DNA from: Alphaproteobacteria bacterium
GTDB taxonomy: Bacteria > Pseudomonadota > Alphaproteobacteria > UBA2966
Direction: 5' to 3'
DNA: 39,303 nt
NCBI GenBank assembly: GCA_018650465.1
Contig: JABIFY010000113.1
Coordinates: 1 to 39,303, forward strand
Part shown: positions 25,288-33,571 of the stretch, piece after piece
How positions within the stretch are numbered: position 1 is the first letter of the stretch
Layout: the number at the start of each line of letters is the position of its first letter
Made by a program: the position numbers and the translations under genes
The notes under the pieces: model-generated
What the model was told of the DNA's origin: nothing
The model's database searches: none
What the model saw: only the letters and a program-made list of their open reading frames with translations

Positions 25288-26535
25288 TTATTTGGCGACG
25301 ACTAAGCCATCTTCCAGCCAGCGATCAAAAACCTCGAGGGCCAGGTCAGTAAAGGCCGGGTCGTTGATATGGGCGTCCGTTTCAATCAACTCAACGGCCG
25401 GGTCATTTGTTTCCACCAGGGTCTTGCACAGCGCTTTCAGGCCTGCCGGATCGAAAAGATCGCCGCCTTCCCGATCCCATTCATCGACCCCCCCATGGGG
25501 CACGATCAATGTCGTCGAACTGCCTTTGGCCGCATTGGCGGCCAGTCTGGTTGTGATCTGCCGGGCCGAGATGGCCCGCTCGTCCTCAGTCATCATGGCA
25601 CAGGTGATCAGTCGGTTATGCTGATGAAACTCCCGCCCCACAAGATGGACCGGGATGTCCTGTGCAGCCTGGGCATCAATCAGATCAACACCCCCTGGTG
25701 CCGCCATATAGGGAATACCGGCATCACCTGCTGCCAGCATGCGGTCGGCACCCGCATTAACGGGCGAGCCCATAAGCTGGTTGCTAACCTCAACCAGGGC
25801 AAAATCAAGCACCGCGACCACTTTTTTCTGGCGCACCAGAAATTCCATGGCCCGTCCCCCCATCCCCGTGGCGTGAAAAATTGCAACTTCAAAACCGCGC
25901 CGTTCCAGTTCCGGCTTCAGGGTCACCATATATTTCAGCGAGGATTTTCCCAGCGAAGAAATGGCCACAACAGGCCGATCCCCTTTCGGGGCTTCCACCG
26001 CGCGCACCGCGCCCAGAACGGCACCACAGGCCTGGCTGAGAGAGGATTTGCAGATCGAGTTCAGGCCATACAAACCACCCGCCCACAGGATCATCATCAA
26101 ATCAGGTGCAATGCGTTCCGGTGGCAACAGGGGTGAAAAAGATACGGTGGACACCACAACCTTGGGCACACCCAGCGGCAGGGCACAGGTAACTTCCAGG
26201 GCAAGATCAGTGCCCATGGTCCCACCCAGGATGATCACACCGTCGGCCTTTTTGTCCTGCACCAGGCCCAGCACAAGTATCGTCGCCCCTTCGGCCGTCT
26301 TGATCATGGCATCATTTTCATCGCCGAGATCAGCAATCTGTTGATTGCTCATACCCACGGCGTTGGCCACATCATGTTTACTGATATCCACTTCGAAAGT
26401 GGGATCACCCAACACGCCAACATCCATGATCAGGACCTGGGCCCCCTGCCCCACCAGGCATTCCTTCATAAACAGGATTTCGTCAGCCTTGGTATCAGCC
26501 GTGCCCAAAAGCATAATAACGGGGGTTTTTGTCAT
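25288..26535 (-). CDS. UPF0261 / Tm-1-like ATP-binding domain protein
   Basis: A 415-aa protein of the family that matches the N-terminal half of the tomato virus-resistance protein Tm-1. It opens MTKTPVIMLLGTADTKADEI, the conserved start, and contains IILGGTMGTDLALEV and AISSLGKSSLKYM, two nucleotide-site blocks. Tm-1 proteins usually have a TIM-barrel partner of the PEP-mutase-like type, fused or adjacent. None is next to this gene, although an isocitrate-lyase-family gene is 9 kb away. The biochemical role in bacteria is unknown to me. The fold and family are clear. Confidence 0.85.
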   Translation of the reverse strand: MTKTPVIMLLGTADTKADEILFMKECLVGQGAQVLIMDVGVLGDPTFEVDISKHDVANAVGMSNQQIADLGDENDAMIKTAEGATILVLGLVQDKKADGVIILGGTMGTDLALEVTCALPLGVPKVVVSTVSFSPLLPPERIAPDLMMILWAGGLYGLNSICKSSLSQACGAVLGAVRAVEAPKGDRPVVAISSLGKSSLKYMVTLKPELERRGFEVAIFHATGMGGRAMEFLVRQKKVVAVLDFALVEVSNQLMGSPVNAGADRMLAAGDAGIPYMAAPGGVDLIDAQAAQDIPVHLVGREFHQHNRLITCAMMTEDERAISARQITTRLAANAAKGSSTTLIVPHGGVDEWDREGGDLFDPAGLKALCKTLVETNDPAVELIETDAHINDPAFTDLALEVFDRWLEDGLVVAK

Positions 26536-26723
26536 TTGATTTTACTTTCCACAGCGCGGCGGCAAGGCTTGAATTTTGGCTTGTTTTTCTCAGCCAAGCT
26601 TGTCGCAATATAGTTTCATCGTCAACAAATCTTCCGGTCTTCAGGCTTGGCAGGGTTCCCTTTTTTTTACCTCTTTCGCATAGAGTCTTTGCAGACATCG
26701 TGTAAGTTCCATTACATAAAACT

Positions 26724-27818
26724 GTGTCGGAACGAATGATGCCCAAACTACAATCCAGAAAAAAAGCCGGCCGCAGGGCCTTTGAGGCCAACATCCTGGA
26801 TGGCCTGACTGATGCGGTTATCCTGATTGACGAAAACCGGATTATTGTTGATGTCAACGCCGCCGCCATTGATCTGCTGGGGACCGATGCCAAAGGCCTG
26901 GGCCTGGGCCGGGTGATCAACAATGCACAAGTGATTAAAGCCGTTGATACGGTTTTGACAGGCGGCAACGGAGATCAGGGTGAGGTGCTCTTGCCGCCGC
27001 CTGTATCAAGAAACTGCGAGATGCGGGTAATAGCCTTGCCCGCACGCAACCCGACCAAAGCGAACTGGATCATGTTGGTGTTGCGGGATGTGACGGATGC
27101 CCGCAAGACCGAGCAAATGCGGACAGATTTCATCTCCAATGTCAGCCACGAATTACGCTCACCAGTTTCCTCTCTGCTGGGTTTTATCGAAACCCTGCAA
27201 GGCCCGGCCCATGATGACGCGGATGCTCGTGATCGCTTTTTGGGCATCATGGCAGACGAGGCCCGGCGCATGACCAGTTTGGTCAACGATCTGTTGACCT
27301 TGTCCAGAGTAGAGGCCGACGAGCATATCCGCCCGGCTGGACCTGTGAACATAGCCGGTGTTCTGGCCGAAATATCAACGGTTCTGATGGCCCGGGCACA
27401 GATGCGCGGTATGACAATTGATTTGCGCATCCCCGACGACCTGCCGCAAGTCACCGGCGACAAGGAAGAATTGATCCAGGTCTTTCGTAACTTGATCGAC
27501 AACGCCATCAGTTACGGCAGCGAGAATACATCCATCCAGGTCGTCGCGGAAAACCAGGGCCAGGTGTTTGGTACACCCGAAGCCATGCTGGCTGTGTCCG
27601 TGACAAACCAGGGTGCGGGTATCAATCCACAAGATATCGAACGCTTGACGGAACGCTTTTATCGTGTCGACAAGGGTCGCTCACGCGCCACTGGCGGCAC
27701 CGGTCTGGGCCTCGCCATCGTCAAACACATTATTGGGCACCACCGCGGCAACCTGGAAATCCGCAGCACGCCAGGTGAAAATACCAGCTTTACGGTTTGC
27801 CTGCCGATCCCGAAATAA
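26724..27818 (+). CDS. PhoR-like histidine kinase without membrane segment
   Basis: A 364-aa sensor kinase. A PAS domain (about 20-125) is followed by HisKA with H142 in FISNVSHELRSPVSSLLGF and by HATPase (about 245-362). RLTERFYRVDKGRSR and GGTGLGLAIVKHI are strong PhoR signatures. Two features are odd. No N-terminal transmembrane helix is present, and the G1 box reads NQGAG (N295), where the adenine-binding Asp is usual. No phoB or pst genes are next to it, only unrelated catabolic genes. The start is uncertain: GTG at 26724 or ATG at 26736 or 26739, none with a strong ribosome site. Confidence 0.85.
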   Translation: MSERMMPKLQSRKKAGRRAFEANILDGLTDAVILIDENRIIVDVNAAAIDLLGTDAKGLGLGRVINNAQVIKAVDTVLTGGNGDQGEVLLPPPVSRNCEMRVIALPARNPTKANWIMLVLRDVTDARKTEQMRTDFISNVSHELRSPVSSLLGFIETLQGPAHDDADARDRFLGIMADEARRMTSLVNDLLTLSRVEADEHIRPAGPVNIAGVLAEISTVLMARAQMRGMTIDLRIPDDLPQVTGDKEELIQVFRNLIDNAISYGSENTSIQVVAENQGQVFGTPEAMLAVSVTNQGAGINPQDIERLTERFYRVDKGRSRATGGTGLGLAIVKHIIGHHRGNLEIRSTPGENTSFTVCLPIPK

Positions 27819-27824
27819 TCCCCG

Positions 27825-28388
27825 TCAGGTCACAACCCAGCCCTCTGGCGGTGCGCCTTTGCCCGGATGCACGGTACCACAGTGTGGGCATTTTCGGGCG
27901 GCTTCATCGGCATGAAAAGCCTCATAGATCACGGGCAACTGGCTAACGATACCACTGGCTGAAGTCAGGGCCGCTTCGACCCGATGGACCAGGCCTTCGC
28001 AGTTGAAGCAATACCATTCAAACGCTTCTTTCATACCGAACATGCGGGGACTTTCCACAACCAGGCCGATGGAGCCGACCTCGGGTCGTTGTGGTGCATG
28101 GCGGGTATGGGAGGGCAGGAAAAAGACTTCACCTTCGCGGATCGGCACATCGTATATCTTACCGCCGTCAGCGATTTTCAGCACCATGTTGCCACGATAC
28201 TGAAAGAACCACTCCTCCACTGGATCGTCATGAAAATCGACCCGCGTGTTGGGGCCGCCGACAACCATCACAATCATACCGGTCTCTTCATGCAGCATCT
28301 TGTTGCCCACAGGGGGCTTCAGCAGATGCTGGTTTTCATCAATCCATTTTTCAAAATTGAAGGCTTTTAATGTCGGATGCGTGCTCAT
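27825..28388 (-). CDS. nbaC: 3-hydroxyanthranilate 3,4-dioxygenase
   Basis: Cupin extradiol dioxygenase that cleaves 3-hydroxyanthranilate to 2-amino-3-carboxymuconate semialdehyde with Fe(II) and O2. The protein is 187 aa, typical of the bacterial form. Fe ligands H53, E59 and H97 lie in VDFHDDPVEEWFFQY and PSHTRHAPQRP. R49, R101 and E112 match the substrate and acid-base positions. The C-terminal rubredoxin-like site has C127, C130, C167 and C170 in CFNC and CPHC. It is the last gene of the dehalogenase-homologue operon, 18 bases after the DapA-like gene. No kynureninase or semialdehyde decarboxylase is adjacent, so a modified substrate is possible. Confidence 0.92.
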   Translation of the reverse strand: MSTHPTLKAFNFEKWIDENQHLLKPPVGNKMLHEETGMIVMVVGGPNTRVDFHDDPVEEWFFQYRGNMVLKIADGGKIYDVPIREGEVFFLPSHTRHAPQRPEVGSIGLVVESPRMFGMKEAFEWYCFNCEGLVHRVEAALTSASGIVSQLPVIYEAFHADEAARKCPHCGTVHPGKGAPPEGWVVT

Positions 28389-28406
28389 GATACCCCTCCG
28401 GTTAGA

Positions 28407-29378
28407 TTATTCAGCGGCGGCAGAATTTGTGCCCAGACCGCAGGCTTCAAAGGCTGCCCTGGTCGCGGCCTTTTCCTGCTCCGTCAATTCCAGCATGGGC
28501 TGGCGCACGCGCCCGCCGACCTGGCCCAACAATTCCTGCCAGTATTTTTGATGCGACTGGGGCTTGCCACCGGGTCGCGTTGACTTCAGAGCCTGCCGAA
28601 CCGGTTCCAGGCTGCGCCAGATTTCCTTTGCCTTGTCGACCTCACCGGCAAAGGCGGCTTGAGTATAATCATGCATGCGACGGTCGTTCGCCGTCTGCAG
28701 CAAATAAGGCGGTGACGAGCAAAGATACAACTGCCAGCCAAGATCAAGAATATTGTCCAGCCACTCTTCTTCCGAGGCCGTGCTTACCAGCAATTTATCA
28801 CTGGCCCGCGCCGTCAGGTCGGCGTACATGTCGCGTGGTACGCTGTATTTGATGGCCACAACGTTGGGCAAGTCCGCCAGTTCGGTGCACAACTCAGGGC
28901 TCATCAGATAGCCACTGTCGGGATGACTCCACAGGGCAATGCCAATATCCACAGAATCTGAAATATGTTTGTAATATTGCCGCAACAATTCATCCTGGTC
29001 AGAAGCGAAATGCAGGATCGGCGCATGCACGACAATATAATCAGCGCCGATATTCTGCGCGTGGTGTGCAAGGTCCAATACGACATCCATGTTCTGGTCC
29101 GAACAAGACATGATCGTCGCACCTGCATCAGCAGTTTCCTCGACGGCGATGTCAAAAGTCCGCTTGCGCTCTGCAACACTCATGGAAAAGAACTCGCCCT
29201 GCTTGCCGGAAATAAACAGACCCTCAATGCCGAGATCACCAACCCAGTGTCGGATGTTGGAACGGAACCCCTCTTCGTCGATGCTCAAGTCGTCGCGGAA
29301 TGGCGTCAGGCCGGCGGCCCAGATGCCGCGCATATGTTCACGGGCATAATCCTTGGCCTCACTTTTTGAATATTTCAT
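28407..29378 (-). CDS. DapA-family aldolase/dehydratase, atypical active site
   Basis: A 323-aa TIM-barrel protein of the dihydrodipicolinate synthase/N-acetylneuraminate lyase family. The Schiff-base lysine is K177 in NVVAIKYSVPRD. The 2-oxo-acid carboxylate loop, normally GTTGE, reads GKQGEF (58-63). The usual catalytic tyrosine in TPYY is replaced, since the strand reads VVHAPILHF. Such changes occur in hydratase-aldolases and in family members of unknown role. The gene overlaps the molybdenum hydroxylase gene by 4 bp. A retro-aldol step after ring cleavage is plausible in this operon but not shown. Confidence 0.85.
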   Translation of the reverse strand: MKYSKSEAKDYAREHMRGIWAAGLTPFRDDLSIDEEGFRSNIRHWVGDLGIEGLFISGKQGEFFSMSVAERKRTFDIAVEETADAGATIMSCSDQNMDVVLDLAHHAQNIGADYIVVHAPILHFASDQDELLRQYYKHISDSVDIGIALWSHPDSGYLMSPELCTELADLPNVVAIKYSVPRDMYADLTARASDKLLVSTASEEEWLDNILDLGWQLYLCSSPPYLLQTANDRRMHDYTQAAFAGEVDKAKEIWRSLEPVRQALKSTRPGGKPQSHQKYWQELLGQVGGRVRQPMLELTEQEKAATRAAFEACGLGTNSAAAE

Positions 29379-31534
29379 ATCGTCTTTCCTTCCTTCGCAG
29401 CCTTAATCGCTTGCCAAACCGTTTCACTGGTGGCTGGCATATCAACATGTTCAACCCCCTGGGCTGCCAGGGCATCCAGTATGGCATTCATAATCGCCGC
29501 TGGTGCCCCGATGGTGCCCGCTTCGCCAACACCCTTGGCTCCCAACAGGTTTACCGGTGACGGGGTGCAAAGCTGGTTGATGGTGATCCTGGGGATATCA
29601 CTTGCCCGTGGTAAAGCGTAGTCCATCAGGGAGCCTGTCAACAACTGTCCCTCGTCGTCAAAGACGATTTTTTCCATCAAAGCTTCGCCCAACCCTTGAG
29701 CAATACCGCCAAGGATTTGGCCCTTGACCAGCATCGGATTGATAATCGTTCCCGCATCATCGACCCAGTCGAGTTTTTCGACGCTGACCTCACCGGTCTC
29801 ATCGCAAATTGAAACAACAGCAAGACAGCCACCATAACTCCAGGCTTCACCTTCAGCCTCATAACGGACGTCTGCTTCAAAGCTTGTCTGTTCCGGGTTA
29901 TCGATGCGTTGCTGCTTGACCTGGCGGGCGGCCAGCAACAAGGCGCTGCCACCAATGGCCGTGCTGCGACTGGCCAACGCGCCGATCCCCGACGTCACCT
30001 TGTCCGTATCCCCGTGAAAAACCCGAACATCCCATGGATTGACGTTCAGTTCATCGGCCACAATTTGCCGGACGGCGGTTTCCCGCCCCTGACCCTGGGC
30101 ACTGGACCCTGTTGCGGCTTCGACAGTTCCGTCTTCCCGAATTCTGACGCGGGCTGTTTCCCATCCCTGTCCGCAGGGTTCGATATACAGGGCGATACCA
30201 ATGCCGACCAGGTCACCGACGGCCCTTCGTCGTTCCTGACTTTTTCGTAAATCCTGATATTCGGCCAGCTCGGTCAGCTTTTCTAATGCGGCTGGATAAT
30301 CGCCTGAATCAAGACAAATGCCGGTTGCGCGGGAACAGGGCAACTGGTCACGGTTCAAGAGATTTGTTTGGCGAATTTCCACTGGATCCATATGCAGTTC
30401 ACGGGCGGCCTTATCCATCAGGCGTTCCATCAGCATGGCCGCTTCTGGCCGACCCGCGCCGCGATAGATATTCACGGCAGAGGTCCGACTGAGGGAGGCA
30501 GACATCTCGATCTGAACAGCGTCACAGCCATAGGGACCAGGCAGGATACGGGCGGCATTCCAGGCTGGGACAGCCGCACTGAACGGCAACCAGTGCCCCA
30601 ACTGCCCCTCGATCTGTGCCTTCAGACCCAGTAATTTTCCGCCCTTCGAAAAGGCTGCCTGACCTTCACATTTGGTGCCGCGGCCATGACTTTGTGCCAG
30701 AAAATCCTCGCTGCGATCCGCCACCCACTTTATTGATTTACCCAGTTTATCCGCTGCCCAGGCAACAAACACTTCCTCCGGGTGCAACGAAGCCTTGGCC
30801 CCGAAAGCGCCGCCAACATCCGGCGTGATCACTCGTACCCGGTGTTTTTCCTTGCCCAACAAGTCCGCCAGATCAGCGCGGGATCGATAAGGCGTTTGTG
30901 TGGACAACCAAACCGTCAGACGACCTTCGCCTGGCTTGCCTGGCTGGGCCACCACAGTCCGTGGTTCCAGCGCCACAGCATTCAGGCGGGGATGATCAAT
31001 CTGCACTGAAACCACTGTTGCATCGGCAAAGGCTGCCGCCACATCCCCATCCCGCCAGCTTTGGGCAAAGGCCTGGTTGTCCGGGCAATCCGCAAACAAG
31101 GTTTCGGGGTTTTCAATGTCGTCATAGTCAACAAAGATATTTTCGACCGCATCCTGGGCTAGCTGTCGGGAGCTGGCCACCACCGCAGCCACGGGCTGGC
31201 CAACGGCAAAAACCTGATCTTGGGCAAGGCAAAAAACCGGCGGGGCAAAAATACCGTCAATGATCGGATTTACCGGCAAATCAGCAATGCCCGCCGTGTC
31301 TGCCCCGGTAAAGACCGCCACAACGCCGGACCCTTTTGCAGCATCCGTATCAATTGCCAGCCGACCTGACGGCACTGGCGATCGTAAAAAAGCAACATGC
31401 AGGCAATCATCCGGTGCCACATCCCCGGTGTAACAACCACCGCCCGTTAACAGCCGGTCATCTTCAACGCGCCTGAGGGATTTGCCGATCCAGGTCTGTG
31501 CCTGATCGTCGATTTGTGGATGGTCGTCTGTCAC
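29375..31534 (-). CDS. Molybdenum hydroxylase large subunit (xanthine dehydrogenase/CoxL family)
   Basis: A 719-aa molybdopterin-binding catalytic subunit, slightly short for the family. It begins with WIGKSLRRVEDDRLLTGGG, then the MoCo-binding TPDVGGAFGAKASLHPEE (238-254) and NIYRGAGRPEA (355-365). The catalytic base is E671 in GAKGVGEAGTIGAP. Family members hydroxylate N-heterocycles, aldehydes or CO. The CO-specific loop AYRCSFR is absent. The 2Fe-2S and FAD subunits (CoxS and CoxM types) that normally accompany it are missing from the operon and the window, so they must be elsewhere or the enzyme works differently. Start is GTG, overlapping a 32-codon frame. Confidence 0.88.
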   Translation of the reverse strand: MTDDHPQIDDQAQTWIGKSLRRVEDDRLLTGGGCYTGDVAPDDCLHVAFLRSPVPSGRLAIDTDAAKGSGVVAVFTGADTAGIADLPVNPIIDGIFAPPVFCLAQDQVFAVGQPVAAVVASSRQLAQDAVENIFVDYDDIENPETLFADCPDNQAFAQSWRDGDVAAAFADATVVSVQIDHPRLNAVALEPRTVVAQPGKPGEGRLTVWLSTQTPYRSRADLADLLGKEKHRVRVITPDVGGAFGAKASLHPEEVFVAWAADKLGKSIKWVADRSEDFLAQSHGRGTKCEGQAAFSKGGKLLGLKAQIEGQLGHWLPFSAAVPAWNAARILPGPYGCDAVQIEMSASLSRTSAVNIYRGAGRPEAAMLMERLMDKAARELHMDPVEIRQTNLLNRDQLPCSRATGICLDSGDYPAALEKLTELAEYQDLRKSQERRRAVGDLVGIGIALYIEPCGQGWETARVRIREDGTVEAATGSSAQGQGRETAVRQIVADELNVNPWDVRVFHGDTDKVTSGIGALASRSTAIGGSALLLAARQVKQQRIDNPEQTSFEADVRYEAEGEAWSYGGCLAVVSICDETGEVSVEKLDWVDDAGTIINPMLVKGQILGGIAQGLGEALMEKIVFDDEGQLLTGSLMDYALPRASDIPRITINQLCTPSPVNLLGAKGVGEAGTIGAPAAIMNAILDALAAQGVEHVDMPATSETVWQAIKAAKEGKTI

Positions 31535-31629
31535 TGAGGATTTTCCCGGATCAAATCAATAACCCCAAGGATATCTCTTTGGACTGGCAGTGCAATGCCC
31601 GGCAACCATTCATTGCTGGCTGCAATCAT
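31531..31629 (-). CDS. Possible 32-aa small protein or leader peptide
   Basis: In the 109-bp gap between the MarR gene and the molybdenum hydroxylase gene an ATG frame encodes 32 residues, opening MIAASNEWLPGIALPVQRD and ending in NPQ. Its TGA overlaps the GTG of the next gene by 4 bp (GTGA), the same coupling used elsewhere here. The ribosome site is poor (GGGG only two bases from the ATG), so it may be chance. No family recognised. Confidence 0.25.
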   Translation of the reverse strand: MIAASNEWLPGIALPVQRDILGVIDLIRENPQ

Positions 31630-31643
31630 TTCCCCGCGATCAC

Positions 31644-32093
31644 TTAACCTGCAATCACCCTGCACAGCAGATCATTGAGCGTACCTTGTTCAACAATTGT
31701 CAGGGGTGAAAGGGTTTTTTCAGCCGCATCTTGTGAATGACCGGCCAAAGTAGCGGCCATCTGTGTTCCGGTTTGGGTCAGAAATACCAGGCGCCTGCGT
31801 TGATCTTCCGGCGATGGCGAGCTGTCCACCAGGCCGCGCTTTTGCAAGCGCTGGATGACGCCATGCACGGTCGCCGGTTTCATGCCGCTTTGGCGTCCCA
31901 GTTCATTTTGTGACACCTGTCCCAGTTCCATCAGCTTGAGGATGGCACCCAACTGTGGCGGTGTCAGGTCCAGATCACCCATGTTGCGGCGCAAGTTGCC
32001 CAGGGCCACAGCCTGAGCCCGGCCCAACAAGTAGCCGATCTGGTCATCCAACCGATAAGCGGGCTCTTCCGCTTTGCGCGCCTGTATACTCAC
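31644..32093 (-). CDS. MarR family transcriptional regulator
   Basis: A 149-aa winged-helix repressor. TPPQLGAILKLMELGQVSQN leads into the recognition helix ELGRQSGMKPATVHGVIQRL, and the wing is SPSPEDQRRRLVFLTQTG (residues about 93-110). MarR proteins release DNA on binding small phenolics or aromatic acids. The gene overlaps the dehalogenase homologue by 4 bp and is inside the operon it most likely controls. A 30-bp palindrome at 33450 over the operon promoter is a strong candidate operator, also close to the divergent M81 gene. Confidence 0.92.
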   Translation of the reverse strand: MSIQARKAEEPAYRLDDQIGYLLGRAQAVALGNLRRNMGDLDLTPPQLGAILKLMELGQVSQNELGRQSGMKPATVHGVIQRLQKRGLVDSSPSPEDQRRRLVFLTQTGTQMAATLAGHSQDAAEKTLSPLTIVEQGTLNDLLCRVIAG

Positions 32094-33427
32094 ACCTCGC
32101 CCGCCTCAACACGGGCCTTGGCGGCATCAGGGCTTTCTGCGGCGGCATAGCGTTTGCGACCTTCGGCCCTGTCCGTTGGATGGGTGCCCATATTATCGGG
32201 TGCGGGCCACATATCTGGTTCGTGTACGGCAAATTTATCTGCACTGGGTTGCTTTTTGTCCAGGTTCAAATCCCGTTCATTGGTTGCCTTCGGATTGACC
32301 ATGTACCCATCCACTGTTTCCAGATCGAACCACCAGCGGTTTTCCGGATTGCGTTCACCGTATTTCAGTTTGTCATCCAGCCAAATCAGAAAGCGCCGGG
32401 TGACAGGCAGTTTGATCGCCATCCACATGGCCAGGCGGTGATGCATCAGGCCCTCTTTGTTCCAGGGGCACATTTTCATGCAGCGACCACAGGCCGAGCC
32501 CTTGGGATTGGTCGTGCGATACTTTGTGCAGCCCTCGGAATCCGGCTTCCAGGTTTCATAGCCGTTATACATAATCTTGTCGCCAAAAGGGATGGCCCCA
32601 CAGGGACATTCACGGGCGCATTTTTTGCACGAATTACAAAAATCCTGCATACCAAAATCGATGGGTTTATCGATTTGCAGGGGCATGTCGGTGGTCACGA
32701 CGACCGTCTTCAGCCGCGGCCCCACAAAAGGATTGACCACCATTTCGCCAATACGGCTCAACTCCCCCAGGCCCGCCAACAGCGACAAAGGTACATGCTG
32801 CACATGGCTGTCGAAATTTGTGTGGGCGCGGGCCGGAAAGCCCAAGCGACGGATATAGTCGGCCACGATATCAGCGATTTCGGCCCCACGCACATATGCC
32901 CGGTAGCTTTGCGCGCCGCTGATCCAGTCATCGCCACTGGCGCTGTCCATAGTCGTAAAACCCTGATCGATAATCATGACAATGGCATGACTGTGATAGG
33001 GCTCGATAACCTTGCCGTGTTTGTCGTGGCTGTACCAGCAATAGTCTTTTGCCTCACAGATGCCGGTCAAATCGGCATCGAGAAAATAGGACAGGGATTT
33101 GATATGTTCCGAGAGCTTTTGCGGATCGTTGCTGATGGGGGCGACCTCAGCTGCAACCTCGCCGTCCTGGGCCTTGATCAGATGTTTGCCCACTTCACTG
33201 AAGGCGGCGGATATGGGGGATTTCTTGATAAACCGTTTGACCTCAGCCGCCGGGCGATCACCAAAGTCACCGTGGGCAGCCCGGAAAAAACCGTTCGCCC
33301 GCATGGGCGAGCGCTGCACTTCGTCATCGATGATCAAGGTCGTTGGCTGATCGACCCGTTTGATCTTGTGCATGGGATACTTGCCCTGATGCATGGGACG
33401 CTTGCGCCTTGAAAAGATTGGCAGCAT
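32090..33427 (-). CDS. Reductive dehalogenase homologue, cytosolic type
   Basis: A 445-aa protein of the RdhA/epoxyqueuosine reductase superfamily, corrinoid and two-4Fe-4S enzymes. The corrinoid domain covers about 100-255, with the typical LLAGLGELSRIGEMVVNPFVG run split across 217-236. The FeS ligands are C264, C267, C270 and C274 in FCNSCKKCARECP and C300 plus C313, C316 and C320 in CGRCMKMCPW. There is no Tat signal, so it is cytosolic, unlike respiratory RdhA. It also lacks the C-terminal flavin/2Fe-2S reductase module fused in the aerobic catabolic type. Activity on a halogenated or methoxylated aromatic is inference. GGGAG nine bases upstream supports the ATG at 33427. Confidence 0.85.
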   Translation of the reverse strand: MLPIFSRRKRPMHQGKYPMHKIKRVDQPTTLIIDDEVQRSPMRANGFFRAAHGDFGDRPAAEVKRFIKKSPISAAFSEVGKHLIKAQDGEVAAEVAPISNDPQKLSEHIKSLSYFLDADLTGICEAKDYCWYSHDKHGKVIEPYHSHAIVMIIDQGFTTMDSASGDDWISGAQSYRAYVRGAEIADIVADYIRRLGFPARAHTNFDSHVQHVPLSLLAGLGELSRIGEMVVNPFVGPRLKTVVVTTDMPLQIDKPIDFGMQDFCNSCKKCARECPCGAIPFGDKIMYNGYETWKPDSEGCTKYRTTNPKGSACGRCMKMCPWNKEGLMHHRLAMWMAIKLPVTRRFLIWLDDKLKYGERNPENRWWFDLETVDGYMVNPKATNERDLNLDKKQPSADKFAVHEPDMWPAPDNMGTHPTDRAEGRKRYAAAESPDAAKARVEAGEV

Positions 33428-33449
33428 GGCTCGGGTCTCCCGGATTTAT

Positions 33450-33500
33450 CATTATAACTATAACGTTATTATTATAATGAATATTTTTGAGAAGAGTCAA
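33450..33500 (-). promoter_or_regulatory. Operon promoter overlapped by a 30-bp palindrome (MarR operator)
   Basis: On the minus strand TTGACT (33495-33500) and a perfect TATAAT (33471-33476) are 18 bp apart, and the start point would be near 33464. A palindrome from 33450 to 33479, with outer arms CATTATAA and TTATAATG and centre ATAACGTTAT, matches its own complement at 26 of 30 positions. It covers the -10 box and start point. The operon encodes a MarR protein, so this is its likely binding site. Confidence 0.8.
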
Positions 33501-33571
33501 ACCGTAATATTTTCTCTGTGATGACAACGCGGCAAAAGACAGTCACAGTATAGTGTCGAAACAACCGCCCC

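Noticed and set aside
31955-33412. 485-codon plus-strand frame opposite the dehalogenase homologue
   Set aside because: The opposite strand holds all 4Fe-4S and corrinoid-domain motifs, so this frame is a shadow despite its length.
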